Source: Klebsormidium nitens
Lineage: Eukaryota; Streptophyta; Klebsormidiophyceae; Klebsormidiales; Klebsormidiaceae
Reading direction: 5' to 3'
Assembly (NCBI GenBank): GCA_000708835.1
Contig: DF237789.1
Coordinates: forward strand, 2,405-29,819
Length of the DNA stretch: 27,415 nt
The notes beneath the pieces are model-generated. The model was given only the letters and a program-made list of their open reading frames with translations. It had not been told where the DNA came from and searched no databases. Shown piece by piece: positions 6,552-15,679 of the stretch (position 1 is its first letter; each line of letters opens with the position of its first letter). Made by a program: the position numbers and the translations under genes.

Positions 6552-9500
6552 TTAGCTCTCCCCGTCCCAATCTTCTTCCAAGCATCCTGCGGGATGCCCA
6601 CTTAGCAGAAAGTGGTCCATCATCCCCGATCCACGATCAATCGAGACCGTCCACCCCGCCAATGAGCTCGGCTGTGAGATCAGACCGCCCCGGTCCCCGT
6701 CCCAGCCCCACGACACTGTGGACGGGTCATACACCGTGCCTCCGTTGCTATCAAGAATGCCCCCGTCCGCAGCGAGAGCGCTGATCCGCTGCAGGTGATC
6801 GAAGATGCGATCCTCCCCGGTTGCGGGCAGGCTGTCGCAGTCGCTGTCCGCATCCAGATACCCTATGCTCTGCTCAGAAATGGAGGTGTTGCTTCCGCTG
6901 ACCCCGCTCGCAGACGGCTCCTCATCTGGCGGATCGACTCTCGCCGCCACGCTTCGGCACCTTCCGTCCTCCTCCGCCGGCGCTGCTGCCTTCCGTTTTC
7001 CCACTGGCCCCGGCACCGTTTTCTTGACCACGGACCCTCCCGTCCGTTTTCGCAAACCGTAACACCCTACCCGTGTCTCGTCCTCACCTCCGCCGTCATC
7101 CTCTGCCACCGAGGCAAGCCCTGCCCCTGCGGCACCGGAAGAGGGTGGAGGCGGCTTCTTGCCGGCTGATCCCTTTTTGTGCTTCTTCTCCCGGTGCATG
7201 GTCTGCTGGGATGTGTCTCTGCGGCTTTCCAGAGAGTTTTCGTTTCTCCGCTTCACCCGGGTGAGCTCGCTCAGGCGGGACAGCTGCCCGGCCGCGACTT
7301 CGTCTGGGAGGGGCGCCTTTGAATCTGCGTTCAGCGCCGCACACACAGCCCGGTGCTTGTCTACGATCCGCGCGAGCACTGCAATTGCCTCCTCGGTCGT
7401 CCCGCGCTTTCGGCACAGCGTCTTTAGGTCCGTAAACCAGAAGAGCTCGAACTGCTGATGCGCACCGGTTGCTGCGTAGACCCGAAACTTCGACTGCGAC
7501 TGCACGAGGAGCAACTCCCCAATGACCTGCGTGCTCTTCGAGGCAATGGCGTCGGTGGCCGTACTCCCCGTCAGAGGCCTGAAGTCCGTGAGCTCGAAGA
7601 AGACAAACGTGTACTCCAACATGCTCGTTGTAATTGACCTGTACCGAAAATCAAAACCATTCAGAAGTAGGCAGCGTGAATTGCTTTATGTTTCAAAGTG
7701 TCTTTCAAAGCAGAAGTTGCCGGCAAGTGAACCGGACAAATACTACCCGATGCCAAAGTAGCCACCACAGGTTCCGACTGAAATGTATGAACACTTCATA
7801 GAACCTTACGCAATGCATCTGCCATCGAAGTGAGATCCCGATCCTAACAAAAGGAGACTCGCAGGAAGAAATTCCCAAAGACCATTCGTGGAGGAAGAAT
7901 TATTCAAAGGCGAAAGCAAGCACGGGTGTAAAGAATGTTCGAGTATCAGGCCGGCTGCAGAAGGTCTGCGGGCAGTGGTACGCCACATGCACGTTGCCTC
8001 TGGGGTCTGCTCTACCAAGGCCCATCATTGATGTATACACTTTCCGTTACCAGGGTTCCTAGACTACATTCCTTTGCTACAGAGCTTCCTTCAGTCGCAG
8101 TACAAGCAGTAAAGCGGCGCATGAATTGATCTGCTTCATAGCGACTTGTGGGTGGCACCTACAACAAGCCCGAACGCAATGTCACGAGAGGAGAGTTCTA
8201 AGAAGCAACTGCGAAAAGGGAGCCTTTGCTCTCTCTGTCGGAGAAAGCTGCGAATCTGAAGTCATGCATCCTCGTTTCTATATGACACCAGCTTCCTTGA
8301 GGGGTGCAGACTTTGCAGACTCGGCTCACTCCTGAGGCGATTGCAGGCTCCAGGATAGAGACCTACCCGAGGTACGAACTCGGCTCACTCCCGAGGAACT
8401 TGCCAACTCCAGGACAGAGACCTACCCGATGAACGAAGGGGTCATCACGAAGTCACAGTTCCCAGTGACGTCCGTTGGTGCGCCGGGGAGAGGGAGGCCC
8501 GTGTCTCCATTGAAGAGCCGGGCAGAATGCGTATCGTGCAAGGTTACGGGCCAGTCCGGTTTCAGGAAATGCTTCCCGAGGTACTTGTAGAACGGCGCGG
8601 TGTTCTTCTCCTCTTTCCCGCCGGCGACCGGTTTGTATTTGGGGAGGGGAGGGACAGGGTTGGGGATTCCAAATGGCCAGGAGCTACATGCCTCCTTGAA
8701 GCCAATCCTCTCCTGGGCCGCCCGCAGGGTCTTTGACGTTAGGTCTGATGCGCTGCAGTGCGAACGCGCTGCTGGAGGAAGGCGGGCAGTATCTGCAACG
8801 AAGAAATGTGCAGACTTATGATGAGTGTAGAAGAGAAGGGGAGATGAACAAGCTTTTCTTCAGTTCAGGATGAATAAGATATGTAGTGCCTTCGCAAGGA
8901 ATTTGAGCAAGTCTTAAGTTGATTGAAACCGGGCCCCAGGCGCACCTTCCAGAGCTGCATAATCAGGGTCAAAGGTCAGAGTCCACTTTCTCAGTGGGGA
9001 AGAAGCTTAAGGATTTCGAGATGACCAGGAGTCTGTCAGACTCACCATTCAAAACCGCAGAGGTGAAGGAAGAGAGATTGAGTGGGGAGTCGGGGTTAGG
9101 GGTTTATTGGGTGTCCGTCGGACCCACTTGCCAAAGCAACACGCTCAGAAAGCAGGGTTAAGTGTTCACGATCTCCTGAGAATTCAGGATTAGGGTCTAA
9201 GGTTCACTGGGAATTAGTCAGACACACCTTCCGAAGCTGCACAATCTCCTAAGAATTCAGGGTTAGGGTCTAAAATCCACTGGGAACTAGTCAGACACAC
9301 CTTCCACAAGCTGCACAATAGGGTCAGGGTCAGGATTGGATTGGGTTCGGGAAACCAGGCTCCAGGTCCATGGCAAGTCGGTAAGTACACCTTCCAAGCT
9401 CGTGCGTTCAGGATTTCATTGCGCCCACGCCTACAGAGAATCCTGGCCAATGCGTCACAAAAGCACTTCAAGCCACCCTGGTGTTCCCTGCTATGCAAGA

Positions 9501-11397
9501 AAGGAGCCGACAGGAGATTTCACGCACCTTGAAGTATCCTGCCGACTTCCTTACGTGGGGCGCAAACCAATCTCCATTCGCAACGCTGGCAAGCTTCAGT
9601 GCAACTCACTTCGCAGCCATACTTGCAGTGGCGCTTCTGGAGACGACCCCGGAACATCTAGGGACTCGCTCAAGTCAGCACCGCGATGATCCTTCAGATG
9701 TAAGTCTTCCGGCTCCAGGTTATTCGTTTCCGCGAGACGCCCTTGTCTGGTGAATGCTTTTAGGACGTCGACGGCAGCGTTCGAGGAGGGGTACACTACT
9801 GTGTCTAACGCCTGCTCTCCCGAATCCACCGGCCACATTATTCTAAGGTACACGGAAGTGGGCGACCCTGCTCAAATGGCAAGCAATCCATCAGTTCACG
9901 GCATGCGTTGACAGCCAGAAAACTGGAGGGCCTTCAATCCACTGACCTCATGACAGCGTGACAGCACAGTACAAAGTCTCCACAGAACGCAGCTACCAAA
10001 CCAGAGCAGCGTGAGAGGGTGTCTCATCCAAAACAGCAGAAGGGAGTGCCACGATGCTGCCGCAGTCTTTGCTTTCCTTGCAGCCTCAACGATAGCGAGC
10101 AGGTTTCAGATCTCATGTGCTAATCTTGACAAGCACAAAACGGACACTCCTTACTTGAAGACAAGGCTCCACACCTGCCTGGCCTCCAATTGAGACCAAA
10201 ACTGTCTCGAGTTTAGCACAAGATTGCGGCTATGATTATCTCCATAAAACCCCCAGAGATTGAGGAAGAAATCTCCTCGGTGATGCCGCCTCCTCACAAC
10301 ATACAGTCCGCAGACCCACGAGCTAGCAGAATAAGAACCCTAACAACCCTTCAAACCAACAAAAGGATTCTAGGACAGAAATTGAACGACTATGGGATTG
10401 GCAGCTTAGGCGACTTACTGGCGCTTCCAGAGGCTACACCGGGCGCAACCGCTGCTCCAGCCACAGAGGCTGCGCACACAGCAATCAAAATCAATTTGAC
10501 ACCAGAGACCCAGTGCTGAACTAGACCCTTGAGTACAATGGCGAAAATGCCTGCCGCCTCATCTCAATGAATATGAGACGGCAAGGAAGCCCAGACTTGA
10601 AAAGCATCGGGCCTGGGCCAAACCGGCAGCTCGAGCACTCAGTAAAATGCATGCTTGCCGCTGCACAGGTAGGAGCTCTCTCTGTGTGCTTGTGTGTTTC
10701 ATTCATAGACACAAGTTTGCAGGATGCTGATCTCAGACACTGGTTTATGAAGTAGATCAGAAGGTCTCAGAAGCAGCTCTCCCCAAACACTCTAAGCATG
10801 CTTTCAAGATCAGAAGACAAACCAAGGCTCCTGCATTCATGTGGGGGAGCCAAGTTTGCATACCCTTGGAGAAGCAGTCTACTTCTGTACTGCGGGGAAA
10901 AAAGGAAATCGCAGATAATAGCAGACCACCCAGCTCAGGAAGCATGCAATCTCGATCCAGCCTAAGAGGTGAAATGATTCAGAAACAGAAAAAACAGGCA
11001 CCCACATATTCAAGGGGTGGTGTAAATTACGGCGTTTACCATGAAGCAGAAATCTCCAACATCGCAAACATGCACAAATGCCATAGAACAGTTCGAATTT
11101 TTGAGGATTTGACTAATTCTTGCTCTGAATCAACAAAGGCAGTTGCCCTCTGCATCAAGAACCAGGAAACTCACCACTAGTCTGCAAGCCAACCTCCTTC
11201 GCGAGCAGCAGATTCTCCTTCTGCTGCAGAGCTGCCAATTCCTGATACAACGCCGTCGACTGCTTCAGCCAGCAGAGCTCAGCCTCCTTATTGCCATCTT
11301 CTTTCTCGTCGTTGAGACGTCTGTCCACTTCTTTGATTTTCTCCGAGAGGGCTTTTATGCTTGCGGCAACCTCTCCTTTTCCCGCCTCCACAGACAT
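6552..11397 (-). CDS. Crinkler-type protein: coiled coil, Ub-like segment, PD-(D/E)XK-like nuclease
   Basis: Exons on the minus strand: 11397-11175 (ATG at 11397, the first Met after an in-frame stop), 9867-9623, a proposed 10-nt microexon 9310-9301, 8792-8426, and 7638-6552. Phases agree throughout (1, 0, 1, 2); total about 640 residues. Exon 1 is a coiled coil (IKALSEKIKEVDRRLNDEKE, ELAALQQKENLLLAKE), typical of Crinkler-like proteins with REase domains. Exon 2 reads like a ubiquitin-like fold (SVYLRIMWPVD, AAVDVLKAFTRQ, DLHLKDHRGADLSESLDV, PLQ). The next two exons form the nuclease-like core: DWPVTLHDTHSARLFNGDTG, GNCDFVMTPSFIG, YTFVFFELTDF, then QVIGELLLVQSQSKFRVYA and FELFWF. The expected E-x-K is ELT here, so the catalytic Lys appears lost. 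The C-terminal 250 residues are low complexity with basic clusters (MHREKKHKKG, VGKRKAAAP) that could act as nuclear signals. Crinkler proteins in the literature act on nucleic acid in nuclei as effectors or in genome conflict; function here is inferred. Confidence 0.65.
7639..8425 (-). other. Intron within the nuclease core of the Crinkler-like gene
   Basis: The donor is CGG|GTAGGT after 8426 and the acceptor TTTTCGGTACAG before 7638. Joining them restores a glycine codon (phase 2) between MTPSFI and SITTSMLEYTFV, which brings the putative catalytic Asp and Glu strands together. A 34-nt internal exon at about 7807-7840 with fair splice signals was considered but breaks the downstream phase. 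Confidence 0.6.
8320..8437. repeat. 59-bp tandem duplication containing a duplicated splice donor
   Basis: Copies 8320-8378 and 8379-8437 share CTCGGCTCACTCC, CTCCAGGA, AGAGACCTACCCGA. Read on the minus strand, each ends in CGGGTAGGTCTCT, the 5' splice site used by the nuclease exon ending at 8426. The second copy holds the in-use site and the first copy a downstream duplicate 59 nt into the intron. Confidence 0.75.
8941..9400. repeat. Degenerate tandem repeats (about 73 bp) inside an intron
   Basis: The clearest pair is 9171-9243 and 9244-9316 (ATCTCCT, GAATTCAGG, TTAGGGTCTAA, CACTGGGAA, TAGTCAGACACACCTTCC, AAGCTGCACA). Weaker relatives appear near 8941, 9123 and 9387. TTAGGG occurs, but as a part of the unit, not as a telomeric run. 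On the minus strand three units carry acceptor-like TGCAG, nine or ten bases, then GGAAG|GTG, a microexon-like core. Confidence 0.7.
9301..9310 (-). other. Proposed 10-nt microexon of the Crinkler-like gene
   Basis: On the minus strand, CCTATTGTGCAG precedes CTTGTGGAAG and GTGTGT follows it. It is the only segment I found in the intron that starts in phase 0 and ends in phase 1, as the flanking exons 9623 and 8792 require. It adds L-V-E and the first base of Asp, completing a plausible last strand (PLQLVED) of the Ub-like segment. The evidence is phase and splice signals only. Confidence 0.35.
9868..11174. other. Large first intron of the Crinkler-like gene; nested open frames
   Basis: The intron runs from donor GTG|GTGAGT to acceptor CCATTTGAGCAG. 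On the opposite (plus) strand there are open frames at 10232-10519 (EIEEEISSVMPPP, LNDYGIGSLGDLLALPE) and about 10525-10668 (YNGENACRLISMNMRRQ, ending CACAG|GTAGGA). They could be remnants of an inserted element or a nested gene. No family is recognised and no start or terminus signals support them. Confidence 0.3.
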
Positions 11398-12657
11398 GTT
11401 GTATGCGACTTTTTTCAACAACTTCTCGCCTCAAAACAAGCAGACGCCCTCAATAAGCAAGATCCCCAGCGACTCTTCTTGCCCACTACAATGTGAATCG
11501 GTTGCAAACACGGACATTGGCGATGTCAGCAGTAAGCATGTACCTTTTCCGCTGACACAAACATGTGCCACAAGGCATGGGCGTTGGGGGTTTGAACTCT
11601 GAACAGTTTGCCTGCATGGGGCTTCTGGTTCAAGTCCTGGAACTGAACAAAGTAAATCGCACAATGGAGGGGAACTTTGCGGAATAACTCAATTTTATGT
11701 TGAGTTAGGCTATGTTGAGTTACGGACGGTGCGCCGGGACCTCTAAAAATTCACTGAAGCGTATTTTACGGATTGCTAACATCGAAGAGCGACACCTGGC
11801 AGCATTGGAGACCATCTGGAGGTCACCTTTGTCGCACCTCGGTACGTACCCTCAAGAAGTCATGAAATCTCTGAAAATAATTTTCAAAATTGGAAAATGC
11901 GCAAAATACTGGAATTGTTCGAAGGTTTCGGCAGACTCTTGCTCACAAAATGGGAAGCGTGATTGTCACTGATGTCAGGAAACAGGCCTTTCAAAGCCCT
12001 CTTCAAACCGTATGACGAGCTCAATTCTAAAGAGCCGACAAGTGACAAGATGTGTACAAGCTGTGTCAGATGCTGGACTCCTCATGTCATTATATTACGT
12101 CATTGTAAGTTGCAACTTCAGTTCTGCCTTCAGCAGCAAGCAGAGCGTCGCCGCAGCCATGGCTACCTTCGTAATTGAATGGTGTTCAAGTAAGTCATAT
12201 GTTTCACTCTCTGCTGTTGCTACCAGTCTTTCTTTCGTGTGCATCTGTTGAATGTTCATGCCTTTCTTCTGGCTTAACTTCTATGTGTAGCTGTTCATGT
12301 TTCTTTTGACTTTCTTTGTGGCATTGCAGCATATGCTATTTATTACATAAAAGCCCACTCCATACTCCGTCTCTTGCACCGTTTAGATTAGCCACCTTTC
12401 AGCATTGCCATCTTCTGACGAGCTGCGGTATGGCAAAATGCTGTTGATATCAAAGTCGTTTCTGCTGAGACTTGATTTGCTTCAGGATCTCGCTTTTGAA
12501 GATACTTAAGGGCAGCCTTCGTGCTTTTCTCATGCATAGCTTGTTTGACATTCTTAAGTATGTTGCTCCCTGCTCCGTTTGGCCTTCTATTCTATCCTAT
12601 TGTCCTTTTCAAATTTTCATAGCTTTGTGCAATATTTTTTGATCCCTATCCATGCAG
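11398..12657. other. No supported gene; upstream region of the Crinkler-like gene
   Basis: This region of about 1.26 kb lies 5' of the minus-strand coiled-coil exon and should contain its promoter. A small direct repeat, ATGTTGAGTTA, occurs twice near 11697-11722. Short plus-strand open frames at 11712-11972 and 11963-12178 lack splice or composition support. The 3' half is T-rich, ending in the acceptor used by the next exon candidate. Confidence 0.4.
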
Positions 12658-12805
12658 GCGTACTGCCCTTGAACGCGCAGCCAGGGTAGCGGGCTGCCAG
12701 CAGAAGCAGCAGCACCACTTGCAAATGCGGGCACGCAACTCGGGGGGCGCAATGGCGGACAGTAGCTCAATTGACAGGAAGCCCCTCGAGGTCTCAAAGG
12801 ATTGA
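12658..12805 (+). CDS. Possible terminal exon of unknown gene (49 codons)
   Basis: It follows the acceptor TCCCTATCCATGCAG and is open to TGA at 12803-12805. It encodes ALERAARVAGCQQKQQHH, then a Gly/Ala segment and SSSIDRKPLEVSKD. Composition (Arg, Gln, Ala rich) resembles coding sequence. No family is recognised and the upstream exon was not found. Confidence 0.3.
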
Positions 12806-12917
12806 GCTCCACTATGGTTAGCAAGTAGCGAGCCCCAACAGAGTGTGCGCCATGCTACCCCCGCCTCTCCAAGCGACAGTCTCTGCCCCCCATTGGTGGA
12901 GGGAGCGCCGACTGTGT

Positions 12918-13020
12918 GAAGGCGAGCCTGTCAAGGGGAATTGACCTCTGCGGAGCACAACTTTGACTTGGCGATGGCAGCTGCCTCCCTCGTCCTTAGG
13001 GCACTCAACGAAGCACGCAG
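12918..13020 (+). CDS. Possible exon of unknown gene
   Basis: The frame reading AEHNFDLAMAAASLVLRALN ends at a near-perfect donor, CGCAG|GTAAGG, after 13020. Two frames are open over part of it, and its phase (2) does not match the strong exon at 13495 (phase 1). It is therefore listed as an isolated candidate. Confidence 0.3.
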
Positions 13021-13494
13021 GTAAGGCGGAGCTGGGGAAGGCAAGCAGGCCCCTCACAGGGTCTGCTGCTGTGTCACCAAGCTGAAAAGACTGTACCAAG
13101 TCCATTTGTTGGTTGTGAGTAATCAGAAGAAATATCCTCATCGATAGGATTGCGGGTCCTCAACTGGTAACCTGGTCTCCATACCACCTGCTCGTGAATT
13201 CTGCTGGTCCAAGCCTTGCCCGCAGAGGACTTACACCCATTCCCTGGGCCCCTCTTGATGAGCGACAGGACCCCCTCTTGACTGCGATGGCGTCGCTCAG
13301 CGGCCATATCTTCTTTTGTGTGTGTCTCTTGATCCCGTAGCTAAGCACACAGAGTTCTCCAACTCCTGCCCAGCGCCCTTTTGGAACACCCCCCTTCGGC
13401 CCACTCTCCGACCAGGTTCTTGATGCAGGCTGGCTTCGGGCATATAAATTTTAGCAGGCGTCCTTTAAATGCCCTCCTCCCAACCCCTGCACAG

Positions 13495-13652
13495 ATTGCG
13501 GACAAAAGGCCCGGCTGGAGGACCTGAGCCAGAGACAACGGAGGAGACGCTTGTATGAGAGCATCCGGAAGAGCCCGGGGGCCAGGCCCGCGCGCCGAGC
13601 CATGAGTAAGAAGAGGGGCGTCCCAACAGTGACAGGAAGTTGTTGGAAACAG
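13495..13652 (+). CDS. Basic exon of unknown gene, well-defined splice sites
   Basis: A long pyrimidine tract and CTGCACAG precede it, and CAG|GTGAGA follows. The only open phase gives CGQKARLEDLSQRQRRRLYE, SIRKSPGARPARRAMSKKRG and ends TGSCWKQ: a helical, strongly basic, probably nucleic-acid-binding or nuclear segment. Length 158 nt (phase 1 in, phase 0 out). The next 45 nt could be a very short intron containing TACTAAT, but neither continuation of it joins cleanly to the open frame at 13678-14175. Family not recognised. Confidence 0.5.
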
Positions 13653-13677
13653 GTGAGACCACTACTAATAGAGACTA

Positions 13678-14175
13678 TGAGCGGCTGAGTGCCGCAGGCA
13701 AGTCCAAACGCTTGGACAGGGCCGCTATAGCCATTTCGATTCGGCTCCACTGGAGTGCATCAGCTGCGGTTCGAAAACACGCTGCAAGAAGAAGCACTTG
13801 GGAGAAAAAGGCATACTGGGTTTGTTGAAAGTTAGCCGTTGCATCGGGAGACTTTGCTTGCTTTACAGGGAGTGCTCGCGCGTCTTCCACGCCCTCCAAG
13901 TTGTCCAACGAGAGCTGGAAAGAACGGCTCTCCGAATAGCTGCCTGCCTGCAGTCTGCGTTTCAATCACAAAGTAGTCCTATCATTCATGCAGTTATGAA
14001 CGAGTTCCTCAACTGGAGCACAAGAAGGCGGGACAGAAGGCAGGCGGCACGGGGCTTGGCCCCAGTGGAGGCTGCAGCGGTCGTGAAGACGGCAGGACAT
14101 GCTGAGAGGTACGCTGCAAGTGATGCAGTGCACGGCTGCATCAGGGGTGCGCAGAACGGAGGAATGCGCTGGTAG
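13678..14175 (+). CDS. Open frame with CxxC motif, possible exon of the same unknown gene
   Basis: This 166-codon frame is open on the plus strand to TAG at 14173-14175. It contains LECISCGSKTRCKKKHLGEK, a Leu-rich stretch with further Cys, and helices VFHALQVVQRELERTALRI and PVEAAAVVKTAGHAERYAA. The CxxC plus Cys and basic residues could be a small zinc-binding motif. An alternative start after the acceptor TTGCTTTACAG (13868) is possible. The opposite strand also has a 96-codon open frame here, so strand assignment is only likely. Confidence 0.35.
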
Positions 14176-15098
14176 CCTTCATGGGCAACGTGTCCACGCA
14201 CATAAGTAAGTCGCGGGGGCTGCTTTGATGTCTGATATCAGTCTGACAAGTGCATGCTCAACGTGGCTGCCTACACGTAAGCTCATGAGCAGTTCCGGGC
14301 TAAGGAAGTCTGTTTGCCGTGCTTTGCGTTCAGAGTTCTTGACACGCTCGATGTAATTGCACCGACAGGAGACGAACATGGCGTCTCGAGTTCTTTGTCA
14401 AGACTCAAAGAAGGTCCACTTCCTCATTACATTCTCCAAATCTCATTCCCGCCCAATTGTGATTCGCATGTGCGCTGCAGATACCAGTCGGCTGAATGCT
14501 TCTGACCAGCTTCTATGAAACTACCCGACTAATCGGAATTTCTGTTGCCCTCGCAGCCTCTCAGCAGTATAACGAAGGCGCTATCAGTGTCACCCTACGG
14601 TTCGCAAGGCGCCGCTGGGACTGCTCACACCGGCCGGGGTTTTCAGCAGCGCCATTGCTGGCAGGGGTTTCCTCCTCCATGACTCGACGGCTGACGTCAG
14701 CAACGGCGTCGACCGTTTCGTTCAAGCCCCTGACAGCCGGTCAGTCAAATCACTGCGTCCTTCCCTCTCGTGTGCTGCCCGTCACTGTGGCTTGTTGCAG
14801 GTAGATTTCGAACAACTCCCAAATCACAGTCCAGAGATTCAATTCAACAGGCCGGCGGATGTCTCCACCTCATTCTTGACTTTTCGCCCGATTGGTGTTG
14901 CTCGAGATGCGAGAGCCAGAACTGCACATCCTTTTCAAGCCCAATGACAGGGTTCTGCTTGTTTTTCAATCTCATCAATGGTCTTTTGCTCTGCAAAACT
15001 GAACCGGCTCGAAAGGCAGCGCTTCTAAAGCTTCACAAATTCATACATATTTCAGAACGCTGCTTTATTCACAGCGCTTCTTCCTACCTTTTTCGCAG

Positions 15099-15443
15099 GT
15101 GCCTGAACCAGGCCCCGCCCCCGCCCTTCCGACCTCCCGACGCACCCCCTCGGCCAATCCACCTCCTGACCCGCACTCCCGGCTACCACCCGACCAACCC
15201 TGCTCAGCCCACCCGGTAAGAACTCGTCCCGCTTTCCTTTCCTCGGACCCGCCCCCACAGTTCTCTTTGCCTCCACCCGACCAGCCTCCGACCGGAGGTC
15301 CCCCCTTCCCTGTCGGTAAATGTATTCGCCACCCATGCAGCCCTCCCCGGTCAATTCTGCACCCGGTCAGCCCCCGGGTCAACCTGCCTCCCGTCAGCTC
15401 CTGCCCAACTCACCGCGTTCCGACCAGTCCCCCACCGAACTAG
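15099..15443 (+). CDS. Proline-rich exon(s), possible cell-wall or disordered protein
   Basis: The acceptor CCTACCTTTTTCGCAG opens a frame beginning VPEPGPAPALPTSRRTPS, then ANPPPDPHSRLPPDQP, FSLPPPDQPPTGGPPFP and more proline-rich sequence to a TGA. A 45-nt segment, 15216-15260 (CCG|GTAAGA to CCCCCACAG), looks like an intron but is also in frame and stop-free, so both isoforms are readable. The stretch is extremely pyrimidine-rich, which by itself yields Pro in more than one frame, so coding status is uncertain. Pro-rich segments of this kind occur in extensin-like wall proteins and disordered linkers. Confidence 0.35.
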   Translation: MPEPGPAPALPTSRRTPSANPPPDPHSRLPPDQPCSAHPVRTRPAFLSSDPPPQFSLPPPDQPPTGGPPFPVGKCIRHPCSPPRSILHPVSPRVNLPPVSSCPTHRVPTSPPPN

Positions 15444-15592
15444 TCCCTCTCAAATGTTTTGGTGGACACACGTGCAGCAGCAAGAGCATCCGTTTTCAAC
15501 CCCGTCGCAAGGGGAGTGCCTAAAGTTCATGGGCGGAGAGACTAGTATGCTACTATGCTCGCTGATCTCACCCCTAGTTAACGGCACGTTAG

Positions 15593-15671
15593 TACCCCGG
15601 CGCAGGCGCACCGCGAGCTGGAGGTGCTGGACACAGACGTGGCACGCCAAGGAAGAGAGCCTAAACTCTGA
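15593..15671 (+). CDS. Possible terminal exon (26 codons)
   Basis: After GCACGTTAG the frame TPAQAHRELEVLDTDVARQG runs to TGA at 15669-15671. It could end a gene that includes the proline-rich exon upstream, since it is on the same strand, but no joining exon was found. Confidence 0.2.
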
Positions 15672-15679
15672 AAGCTTTG

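Noticed and set aside
7807-7840. 34-nt internal exon in the Crinkler-like gene
   Set aside because: Donor GTAAGG and acceptor are fair, but inclusion breaks the phase into the ELT-containing exon; direct splicing fits exactly.
9090-9320. Telomere-like TTAGGG runs
   Set aside because: TTAGGG appears singly inside a 73-bp repeat unit and never as an uninterrupted tandem array.
15052-15382. Minus-strand Gly-rich open frames
   Set aside because: They are reverse translations of the C/T-rich proline block with no splice signals on that strand.
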